Shown here: in pieces, positions 13,692 through 24,700 of the stretch
Layout: the number at the start of each line of letters is the position of its first letter
Position numbering within the stretch: the stretch's first letter is position 1
Assembly: GCA_022828595.1 (NCBI GenBank)
Contig: JAKGHH010000002.1
Coordinates: 110,109,254 to 110,173,253, forward strand
Direction: 5' to 3'
DNA length: 64,000 nt
From: Nelumbo lutea
Lineage: Eukaryota; Streptophyta; Magnoliopsida; Proteales; Nelumbonaceae
Notes under the pieces: model-generated
What the model was told of the DNA's origin: nothing
The model's database searches: none
What the model saw: the letters and a program-made list of their open reading frames with translations, nothing else
Program-made: the position numbers and the translations under genes

Positions 13692-16600
13692 TCTCTTCAA
13701 ACCTGTAATACAGTAAACAGTTCTTCTTCTTCTTTCAAGTTGGTACCAGAGCCTTAGATCTAGGGTTTCTCATGTGGATTTAATTCAGCTGACCACATGA
13801 GAATTGTTTAGGGCTGAAAGTTCAGAAAGATCCTTATTTTGGCTGATTCTTGGAGGTTGCAAGAAGGCTTTAGCAGCTGTCCTAAGATTGGAGAGAGCTT
13901 ATTGTAATCAGGAAGAATCAGGCAGGAATTGAGTGATCAAGATTGGAGGTGCCAATCAACTTTTTCTTGGTTCTTTGATCAATGGTGCTGATAGTAATCG
14001 ATTGAAGTTTGAAGACTGAAGGTAGCAATCAGTTTTCTGGCCTTTTTTCTTCATAAAGTTGGCTGTTATCAGCCTTGAAATACAGCTTTTTCTTGTCACA
14101 GTAGTTTAAAGCCTCTTCTTAACTTAGAATGGAGTACAAGAATCAAGGGGAATGTGCTTTTGGGATTGGTGGTTCAGGTAACATGACAGAAAACACCTTT
14201 CAGATTACAACTGTTAAATTTGATGAATCAAACTACTTGGAATGGGCCCAATCAGCCATGATGGCTATTGGGGGTAGAGGAAAATTGAACTTCTTGCTAG
14301 GGGATGTGAAGGAACCCTCCAAGGAGGACCCTACTTATGCTAGGTGGGTCCAAGAGAATTTTTTGGTGATGACATGGCTGTGCAACTCTATGCAGCCAAA
14401 CATCAGCCAAAACTACTTGTGGGCCAAAACAGCTAAGGAAATATGGAACGTTATGAAGGAAACCTACTCTCAACCTCTTAATGTTGCTAGGGCTTATGAG
14501 CTAAAATGTGAGGTTAAAACTCTGAGACAAGGAGAAAAGCAGGTCTCTGTTTACTTTTCAACCTTAAAATCCCTGTGACATGAAATTGGCCATCTTGAAA
14601 CAATCGAGTGGGAGAGTTAGAAAGATGCACAAACATATAGAAAGCAGGTTGAAACTAACAGAGGTTTTGAGTTCCTAGCTGGTCTGAACTCTGAATATGA
14701 CATTGTGAGACAACAGTTGTTGACAAGAGATGATCTGACTTTATCACAAGTCTAATCCCTAGTGCATAGTGAATAAACTAGGAGAACGGTTATGTTGCAG
14801 CAACAGCCCTCCGAATCAGCCTTGTAGTAGTTAGACCTAAATCTGGGGGGATAAGGAGAAGAAGGAAGCTAAGAAGGACTTAGTATGTGAACACTGCAAG
14901 AAACCTAAACATATTAAGGACACCTGTTGGAAGTTGCACCATCATCTAGTTCCAACAAAGCTCTAAAATAAGAAAGGGAATGCTAACATGGCTGTCAACA
15001 CTGGTAGTACAACTTCATCAGGCACAAGATGCACTCCTCTAGATACCCTAGCTGCAGTCCGCGTTGCTTTAACTCAACTAGAAAATGAATTTAATAATTC
15101 AGCTCAGCCTACATCAGCTCAACAGCCTACTTCAGCCCTTGCTCATACAGGTACAAGAGCTACTGCTTGTCATGCTTCTGTTCCAGGTAATACTAGACCT
15201 TCCTGGGTAATAGATTCAGGTGGGAGAGACAGTTTCTATTGTTGATGGCTCTCTTATACCAATTTCTGGCAAGGAAGACATCAGATTATCAGATACCATC
15301 ACCCTATCCTCAGTTTTGCATGTTCCCAAGCTTATTGCTAACTTACTTTCAGTTAGTAGTACTACTAAAAATCAAAACTGTTCGGTAACTTTTTTCCCTG
15401 ATCGGTGTATTTTTCAGGATCTGAAAACGAAGAAGGTGATTGGGATTGTCCATGAGATGAATGGAGTCTACCTCCTGGAACATTCACAGGGGGAGCAGAG
15501 TGAAGCAGGGAAATTGTTTGTTTCTCAGTCTTGTAGTAAGATTATGCTTTGGCACAACCACTTAGGTCATTTATCTTTTGGGTCTTTAAAGAGTCTTTTT
15601 CCAAACTTGTTTGAGTCAGTAGAAGTGTCTAGGTTAAAATGTGAAAGTTGTGAACTTGCAAAACATAGTAGATCATCTTATCCTTTAAGTAATAAAAGAA
15701 GCAACCTTCCTTTTGAGATCGTGCATACCGATGTTTGGGGGCCCTACCATACTCCCACCATGGGGGGGTACAGAAATTTATTATTATGTGTTGATGACTA
15801 TACCCGTTTTTCATGGGCCCACCTTATGCACTCTCGAGATGAGGTCCCCTCTCTGACCCAAGCTTTCCATCAAATGATCCTAACTAATTTGAAACCAAGA
15901 TCAAGATTCTTAGATCTGATAATGCCAAGGAATACTTTGCAAAACCCTTGGCATCCTATCTCCTTGATCATGGGATCATTCATCAGAGCACTTGTCCTCA
16001 CACACCTCAACAAAACAGGGTTGTTGGGAGAAAAAACAGACATATTTTAGAAGTAGCTAGAAGCATCATGCTCAACTCCAATGTTCCCATACACTTTTGG
16101 GGAGATGCAACCCTTACAGCCATATACCTCATTAACAAGGTTCCTTCATGGATCCTAAACATGCAAACCCCATTCAGTCTTCTATATCCAAATAAGGACC
16201 TATTCACTATTCCCCTCAAAACTTTTGGGTGTACTTGTTTTGTTCAAATCCTTAGACCTCATCGCTCCAAGTTTGATCCCAAAGCCACTAAGTGTATTTT
16301 CCTTGGGTATGCACAAAATCAAAAGGGATATTGTTGTTATGAGCCAGTTTCAGGGAAGCGCTTTGTATCCATGGATGTCACCTTCTTTGAGGATATGCCC
16401 TACTATCATAAGGCTTCTCCTTTAAGGGGGAGAATAGTGAGGAAGGGATTTCAGTTTCAGCTCCAATAGTTCCTTTACTTGTCCCAATTACTGGGGTGGG
16501 GGTGTGTGTTGCGAAGAAGGTTGTCAAAAATGCAGGGAGTTGAGAGTGTATCATAGAAAGTGGTGGAGGCAGGTTGATTCTCGTACTCAACAACAATCCA

Positions 16601-18704
16601 AGCCAGTTCCAACATCTTCTATAGCTCTAGATTCAGACACTATTGCTCCCACTGTTGATCCCACTGTTACAGAGGTTCAACGTTCACCGACAGATGACCT
16701 TGATCTTCCAATTGCTATTCGTAAAGGGAAGCGCCATTGCACCCCATCCACTGCACATTGCATCTCCAAGTTCCTTTCCTATAATTGTCTCTCAGAATCC
16801 CACATATCTTACTTGGCATCTATTTTTGCTATTCCTATACCAAGAAAAGTGCAAGAAGCTCTTTTGATACCTGAATGGAAAGAAGCAATGCAAGTAGAGA
16901 TGGATGCTCTTGTCAAGAACAACACATGGGAACTAATTAACCAGCCTGAAGGGTAGAAACCTGTTGGATGCAGATGGGTGTCTACTGTGAAATATAATGC
17001 TAATGGTACTGTAGAGAGGTATAAGACCAGATTGGCCACTATTTCAGTTGGATGGTACTATCAGAGTTCTTCTATCCATTGCTGCAAACTTCTCATGGCC
17101 ACTATTTCAGCTGGATGTTAAGAATGCCTTCCTCAACAGAGACTTGCAAGAGGAAGTATACATGGAGTTACCCCCTGGTTTTTATAGTACAAAAGCAGGA
17201 AAGAAAGTTTGCCTTTTGAAGAAGGCCTTGTACGGGCTGAAACAATCCCCGAGAATTTGGTTTAATAGTTTTTTTTTTTATCAATAACCACAGAATTCAT
17301 TAATATTGGAAAAAAGTTACAGGGAAGAGGAGCTAAAGATTCTCAACTCCTCATAACAGAAATAATCTTGGTTTGATAGGTTTAGACTGGCTTTGGATAA
17401 ATTCAGATACATACAGGATCGGTTAGATCACACTCTCTTCTTTAAGAAGACAGATCATTCCCTGACTCTACTTGCAGTCTATGTAGATGACATTGTGATA
17501 ACAGGAAGTGACACTAGTGAAATTGAAACCCTTAAACAACACATTCACAAGGAATTTGAAGTGAAATACCTAGGAAGGTTACACTACTTCCTAGGAATTG
17601 AGGTAGCTCAATCTAAGCATGGCATTTTCATCTCCCAAAGGAAGTATGTTCTAGACTTATTGGAAGAAGCTGGCAAGTTAGGAGTGAAACCTGCTGATAC
17701 TCCCATTGAGCCTAACCATAAGATAAGTGCAAAAAGTGGAGAACTCCTTGAGGAAAGGACTATGTACCAAAGGCTGGTTGGGAAACTTCTTTATCTCTGT
17801 CTAACCCAACCAGATATTTCTTATGCCGCCAGTGTTGTCAGTCAATACATGCATTCTCCTAGGACCACCCATCTCCTTGCAGTAGAAAGGATTCTTGACT
17901 ACTTAAAGAGATGTCTAGGGAGAAGTATATTCATCAAGAATAATGAATAATGGTCATATGGAAATAGAAGTGTATACAGATGCGGATTGGGCTGGATGTG
18001 TTGATGATAGGAGGTCCACCTCTAGATATTGTGTATTTGTAGGGGGAAATCTTGTTTCCTGGAGAAGCAAGAAACAAAACGTTGTTGCTTGCTCCAGTGT
18101 AGAAGTGGAATACAGATCCATTGCCAATGGTGTTGCAGAAGTGTTATGGCTGAGATCCTTACTTAATGAGTTGGAGGTTGATTATGAGAAGCCTCTGATG
18201 TTGTATTATGATAATCAATCTGCAATTAATATTGCCCATGACCCAATACAGCATGACAAGACTAACCATATCGAGTTTGACAGACATTTTATCTGAGAGC
18301 AAGTTGCATCTCAAGAAGTATGCCTTCCTTACATTACCCCAGACATGCAGTTAGCTGATCTCTTTCGAAGCAGTCACAAAGGCAAATTGGAGACAGATCT
18401 ATACAAGTTGGGCATGACAAATATTTACTCCCAACTTGAGGGGGAGTGAGGAAATAGTTGGTTAGCCACGAGTGTAGGGTTCCATACCCACACTCAGGCT
18501 CTAGAGTGTGTGGTTTCATACCCACACCTAGTTGTTTCTAATTTCTTTTATTAGTAGTTTTTAATTTCTGTTATTAGAAGTTTCTAATTTCTGTTCAGTT
18601 GGGCAGGCTGGCCTTATTGTTTCTAATTTTTGTTTATTTCCTATTCTTTTAAGGATCCTAAAATCTATAAATAAAGAAGTGTATGGGGTGGCAGATCATT
18701 CACC

Positions 18705-18783
<79 letters not shown>

Positions 18784-21700
18784 TCAAACCTGTAATACAG
18801 TAAACAGTTCTTCTTTCAAGTAAGACAATGGGAAGAAAGTACAAAGTTAAAAAGAAAGTAGATGATTCCTTGCATGTTGATACCTATCCTATAGCTGAAG
18901 TTGAGGATGAAGCTAAAGAATAATTTCAAGCTATAGAAATTGTAGATATTAAAAATCAAGAGGGTGCATGCCAAGAAAAAAAACAATAATTGTTGGAGTT
19001 TCCAACACCCATGATCAGCCTGAGGTTAATGATCAAGAAGAAATAGAAGAGGAGCAAGTTAAAGAAATTTAGGTGCAAAATACAAATGTGTTGACTGTAG
19101 TAGATCCTAATAAGAAAGTAAGTGACTTTACCTTTCAAGTTCAACTAGAACCAATTCAAGAATTGCAACCTAACATAGAACAAGTCCCACCAATATCAAC
19201 AATGAGAGTCCTACAGTTTGTTGAAGAACCAAGGATAGCAGAACACATAGAGATGGTGATTCCTAAGTTAGAGATTGAAGGAAAGGTTCCCAATGTTGCA
19301 GTTAAGAGTTTGGATAAGCAAAGAGAAGATTCATCATAATGGTTGGTTGATGAATTAAGTGTTCAAAAAGTAATGTTATCGATGATTTCACAAAGATGGT
19401 TAGGGAAGTCAGTGTTTTAGAAATACATTTCTTTCAAGATCCTTTTCTAGTTCTGTGTGTGGCCTCTACTCTACAATCCAAGCACATAGCTGTGGGAGTC
19501 CTACTCCCTTTGTAATTAAGGCATATCAACTTTTCATCTTCAAGTTGTTCAAAACTCGAGGACGAGTTTTTCTCAACCGGGGGAGAATGATGCAAGAGCT
19601 GAAGAGTCAAAATTGAAATTTTATGAATTTCTGTATTTTTGGACAGTAGGGGTATTTTTGTCATTTTTGCAATTTCCTATTAGGGTCCAATGATAGGGTT
19701 TGAATTGTCTAGTTATAGCTTGTTTATGTTTAAAATTTCAGTCATTGCATAAGTAGGATCAGAGTTATTGAGTTTTCTTTGAATTGAAATAGGATATGGC
19801 AGGTTAGTTTGAGTCCTATGGTGAGTGATTCCCATGCCCTAGAGTGATTCTAGGCACCCTGTGAGTGATTCCCGGTATTTTCTCTCTTCTTTCTCTCCCT
19901 ATTTTCTCTTTTGTTCCTTTCAAGAAGCCATTACAGCCATCAACAGCCATAAAACTCTGATCAAGAAGACCATTCAACATTCTCTAAGGACTAGAACTGA
20001 CCTGGTCCTACATCGGTATCATTCTTAAGTTTATCAATTCCAATAAGTTTCCAATGGTTCTCTCCTTTTCTGAGAAAATTCATAAATCTCTTTCTTCCCA
20101 TAAAGACCAGCAAACTGTTGCCCTAATACATCTCCATATAATCCTCCCTCTTTTCAAAGGCCTTCTAAAGTAAGGAGAGAAAAGGCTTTCCGAATTCGGG
20201 GGGGGGGGGGGGGGGGGGGGGGGTCCAACTACACCCAAAGAGGGAGAATACCCATTCTCAAATAGTTCTAGCAACCAGGCAAGAAACCAATAAGTGATAA
20301 CCAGTTTCCCCTTCAACTTTGCAGAGAATACACCTATGCGGGGATAAACAAGAATTGGGTCGCTTTCTTTGAAGCAGGTCACCAATGTTAATTCTTTCCA
20401 AGAATATCTCCCAACAAAAATTGCCAACCTGAGGAGGAAAGGGCTTGCTCCAAACGCCTTTAACAGGGAAAGACTGACCACTAGAGGTACCGGAAGAGGA
20501 TGGGGTCCAAATTCTGACATCTTAGTGGGATCCAAGAAAATGTTTTCAAGAATGGTTAACAAATTCAAAGTACAACTAAGTTCTATGTCCCTAACAGCCC
20601 TTCTCAAGCCCAAGTTCCACCCAAACCCAGAAGAGGAGTCTGAAGACGCAATGAAAGAATTGAAAAGTTCATTCTTCAGATCAGATAGAGCATACAAAGA
20701 TGGGAACTGGTCCATCAAGGGAGAATTGCCAACCCAAGTTTGCTCCCAAAACTTTATAAGGTTACCAGAATTCAAATCACACCTGATCCAAGGAGAGAAA
20801 GCTAGAAGAAGATTATGGATGGCTCTCCAAGGTGAAGCACATGTAGTCCTTGCCAGAATTCCAAGATCCTAGCCATTGTTCCCCAACCCATGAATGCTAG
20901 CCACTATCTTTGTCCACAACTTTTCCTTTTCCACCGGAAACCTCCAAAGCCACTTCCCCAATAAAGCCATGTTTCTTTTCCTGATGTTCCTAATCCCAAG
21001 ACTACCTAGCTTCTTGCACCTAGTCACCACCTCCCATGCTACCCTATGGTCCCTCTTCTCCTCTCTTGGCTCCCACAAGAAATCTCTTATTAATTTTTCC
21101 AATTTATTGGAGACTTGTGGGTATCTTAAAGACTGACAAGAAATACACAGGCAGGTTAGTTAAGGTAGACCTGATCAAAGTGATCATACCCCCTAAAGAA
21201 AGATAAGTTTTCCTCCAAGAACAAGTCTTTTCTCAAGACTTCTTTTTTTATAGTTTTTAGCACTTAATCCATTATCAATACTCTATAATATCACGACAAA
21301 TGTAGGAAAGTTCCCATTCAAATAAGTGGCTTGCAACATATACATTATAACCAAAAACTTTCTTTGAATACTCAATGATGTAAACATTGAATCCACAGAA
21401 TCCAGGAGAAAGCTTGCTTGATTAAGACTGAAGATTGTGAAGCATACATACTATTTGCAGGGCTATGAATTTAGTTCTCCTAGATCAGGTAAAATTTATA
21501 CCTTAGAAATTCAAGAGAGCAGCAACCTTCTGCAATGGCTATCACTCCCACATCAGTGATTTGAATACACCTATCAAGTCATAGACAAGCCCTCATCAAG
21601 CTGCATACCTTTGTCTTTGTTTCCATCACTAGCTATAACAGCTCATAAGATTTAACTTACCATGTCAAGTTCAGAGACACCAGATTCTTGCACTTGGCTA

Positions 21701-24700
21701 TACAGGAAAGGCCTTGATCGGAAAGATTCTGACATGCAGATTCAGTGATTCACATGATTAGTTTTTCCTCGTAACTACAAAAACTAGGTCTGAATATTTC
21801 AAGCAGGATGAAATTTACCTGTGCACCACAGAGATCTAAGAACCTCAGATGAGCTAAAACTGCAATCTTCTTGTAAACTTCATCAGTGAAGCTGAATGCA
21901 ATGAAGGCAGAGAATTCTACAGTTCAGATCTTACAAAGAAACCCAACAAAGAGTAAATGCATCTATACATACATCTTAATGCATAAAGAACATATTACAT
22001 ACCTTGAGAGTGCATAAAGGTTGAGACTTCGTAACAAGCAACACTTAAGCAATACTTGTTGCAATCCACCATCTGTTACCTTGACACACCTAAGAACAAC
22101 AAAATGATGAATATCTGTAACACATGCATTATCTTGACTAACTGGTGACAGTAGTTCTTGATTTGAGATGGCTTAGGCAAGATGTCCAACATGGAATTTA
22201 CATTAAAAACTGAAGCATCTATGATGGGTATGGCATAATGTCCATGCGTATTGATTTGAGATGACAAGCTAGAGATGTTCCAAAAGGAAGAATCAAGGGG
22301 GATTCATATAATGGTTGAGCACTCTGTGAGATGAAAAGAATCAGCTTGTTTATATTAATCCTAGCCATATTTGTCAAAATCTTACAATTTTGGATACTAT
22401 ACATGATTCAAATCATGAATCCCAAGGTCCTATATCTGAATCCTTTTCTTAAAAATCTTATGATGTATAAGATTCATGTGATTTGAATCAATTAAATTCA
22501 GACTTAATTCTCTACCTAGCCTCCATATATTCTTAATTTTTGGCAAATTTCTAAAACAACAGAAATTATCTTATAATTCAGGATTCGATTTGATTCAATC
22601 TTCTCTATCATTTAAAATATGGTTATAATTTTCAAAACACCTATCTTATAATTCAGCATCTAATTTAATTCAAGTCTCCCCCTCCCTCACGTGCCACTTT
22701 AGTAATAGTAAACATAATCAGAATGGTGATCATTCTGTTGGATCATTGATAACAGCTATACTTGCCTTTGGAAAACAATTAATAGATTGGATGGTGAGGG
22801 TTATCTCAAATTAATGAACTCCAGTCTATGGTTCATGCAAGACATGTCCTGTCCATTGGACAGCTGGAGTCAGAGACCATCTACTAGTTGTCTACTTGCT
22901 GAGCAGCTAGTGTCACAATATGGTTTATTAGAAGGTCGGAACATATTCCGTATTTTATAAGTGCAACTATTGAGATCTGGAGACCATGAGTGAGAAAAAC
23001 CTAATAGTGATATCTTGATTCCCAACTCCCAATGATCAGATACCATAAATGGTTGATTTTTTCAAATTAGTGCCTTTATCCTACTAAGTGGATAAATTCG
23101 AATGATATTATGCTACAAACAGAAGATTCAAGGATCAAGATCTATGAACACAATTCCCAAACTGATGGGGGAGAAGACTAGATAGAACCTGCCCACTTGG
23201 GCTCTCTCTTACCTTTAAAAGAATTTATTTATTCAAGATGTGAATCTGTCCTTCAAATCTGATATAAAACTGATAAAAAATAAGAAAAGTGAGAGAGAAA
23301 AGAAGGTTACAGAAGAATAGAAGAAGAAGAAGATGGAGAAGAAGAGAAAGGAGAAGAGAGTTCGATGGGTTTCTCTCTCTCCCTTCGCTAATGTTTTATT
23401 AATCTTAATAAATTATGCTAATTACAAGTCTGCCCTTTAAGTGGGCGGCCAGCAAAGCAAGAACTTAATAGAAATTAAAAAGAGATTAACAGGCCCATTA
23501 ACTCATAAAACAGATAGAACACTACTTAAACATAAACCAAATATTAGGGCCCATTCTGCCCAGTCTCTCTACACTCCCCCTCAAGCTAAGCATAGATGTC
23601 AATCATGCCCAGCTTGCTTATATAGTGTGTCAGCTTTCCTTTTGGAACACCTTTGGTCAAAACATCAGCCAACTACTCTTCTGAAGCAATAACTAGCAAG
23701 CAAACTTCCCCTAAAGCAACTTTCTCCCTTATGAAATGTCTATCAACCTCTATGTGCTTTGTTCTGTCATGCTGAACAAGATTATGTGCAATGTTGATAG
23801 CTGCCTGGTTGTCACAGTAGAGCATCATTGGCTTTTCATAGTCAATACCCAACTCTCCCAAAAGTGATCTCGACCACAATAATTCTGACATTCCATGTGA
23901 CATCGCTTTGTACTCTGCTTTAGCTGAGGATCTAGCAACTATAGACTATTTCTTACTTCTCCATGAGACAATGTTCCCTGCCACCAAAGCTCAATATCCT
24001 GAGGTGGATCTCTTATCATCAATACATCCGGCCCAGTCAGCATCAGTATATGTCTCTAGCTTCATGTGTCCATGCTTGGAAAACATAATACCTTTCCCTG
24101 GACTGCCTTTCAAGTAGCACAAAACTCTTTTTGCAGTTGCTAAATGTGTTTCTCTGGGAGAATGCATAAATTGACTAATAACACTTACTGCATAGGAAAT
24201 ATCTGGCCGAGTCATGCAGAGATATAGCAACTTCCCGAGTAGTCTCTAGATTACTCCCCTATCAATCAACAGTTCACCATCAATAGCAAAAAGCTTATAG
24301 TTTAGGTCTATAGGGGTGGAAGCCGGTTTAGCACCAAGCTTAACAGTCTCTACAAGGAGATAAAAAACATACTTGCATTTAGAAATGAAGATACCATCCT
24401 TAGACCTAGCAACTTCAATTCCCAAGAAGTATTTGAGATCCCCCCCAAATCTTTTATCTCAAATTCAGTGTTAAGAAATCTTTTGAGCTTAATCACTTCC
24501 TGAGTGTCATTACTCATAATCACAATGTCATCAACATAAACAATAAGAAAAGTCACCAAAGAGTTACTTCTCTTCACAAACAAAGTATGGTCAACTTGAG
24601 TCTATGTATAACCAAAAGAAACAAGGGCAGCTCCGGATCTCTCAAACCAGGCTCTAGGGTACTTACTGTTTGAGACCATAAAGAGACTTCTTCAATTTGC

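Larger units (their letters stand above)
13367..18821 (+). mobile_element. Copia element C, nested in element B
   Basis: LTRs are 13367-13740 and 18447-18821; the target duplication AAGAC is at 13362-13366 and 18822-18826. The PBS TGGTACCAGAGCC starts at 13741; the polypurine tract GAGGGGGAG ends at 18446. The coding organisation is copia with the same gag type as A and D. A 99-bp LINE stub interrupts RT at 17269. The LTRs carry (CT)n runs of very different length (about 42 versus 70 bases) but are otherwise close. Confidence 0.93.
12318..20015 (+). mobile_element. Gypsy-type element B, gag only, no pol
   Basis: LTRs are 12318-12807 and 19588-20015; the target duplication is GTACC / GTATC (12313-12317, 20016-20020) inside LINE L1. 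The PBS TGGTATCAGAGC begins two bases after the 5' LTR. Without the inserted copia C its internal region is only about 1.3 kb: a gag ORF, an acidic region and the usual gypsy pol-end sequence (NSRTSF-like frame near 19550) before the polypurine tract CGGGGGAGAA. There is no protease, RT or integrase, so it is a non-autonomous derivative. Confidence 0.85.
2757..21240 (-). mobile_element. LINE L1 (5'-truncated, split by later insertions)
   Basis: Pieces in element order are 21240-20021, 12312-12074, 11134-11025 and 3069-2757, the last ending in a poly-T (poly-A on the minus strand). Together they encode the C-terminal part of a plant L1-type ORF2: the end of reverse transcriptase, a zf-RVT-like domain (SLWEERDL is visible) and an RNase H domain ([27 protein letters not shown]). 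The reading frame has stops and frameshifts. It is in the same orientation as the host gene. Total length without inserts is about 1.9 kb, so it was truncated on arrival. I could not define its target duplication; the 5' boundary is accurate to about 20 bp. Confidence 0.8.
2115..21501 (-). other. Giant intron 10 of the F-box gene (19.4 kb)
   Basis: It is bounded by donor GTATAA (21501) and acceptor AACACAG (2115). Bases 2115-2756 and about 21241-21501 are AT-rich sequence with nothing recognised. The rest is a LINE carrying nested copia, gypsy, hAT and solo-LTR insertions. Confidence 0.9.

Noticed and set aside
20369..20872. Plus-strand 167-codon ORF
   Set aside because: It is opposite to the LINE zf-RVT coding strand, and the minus-strand reading is the one that matches other LINE copies.
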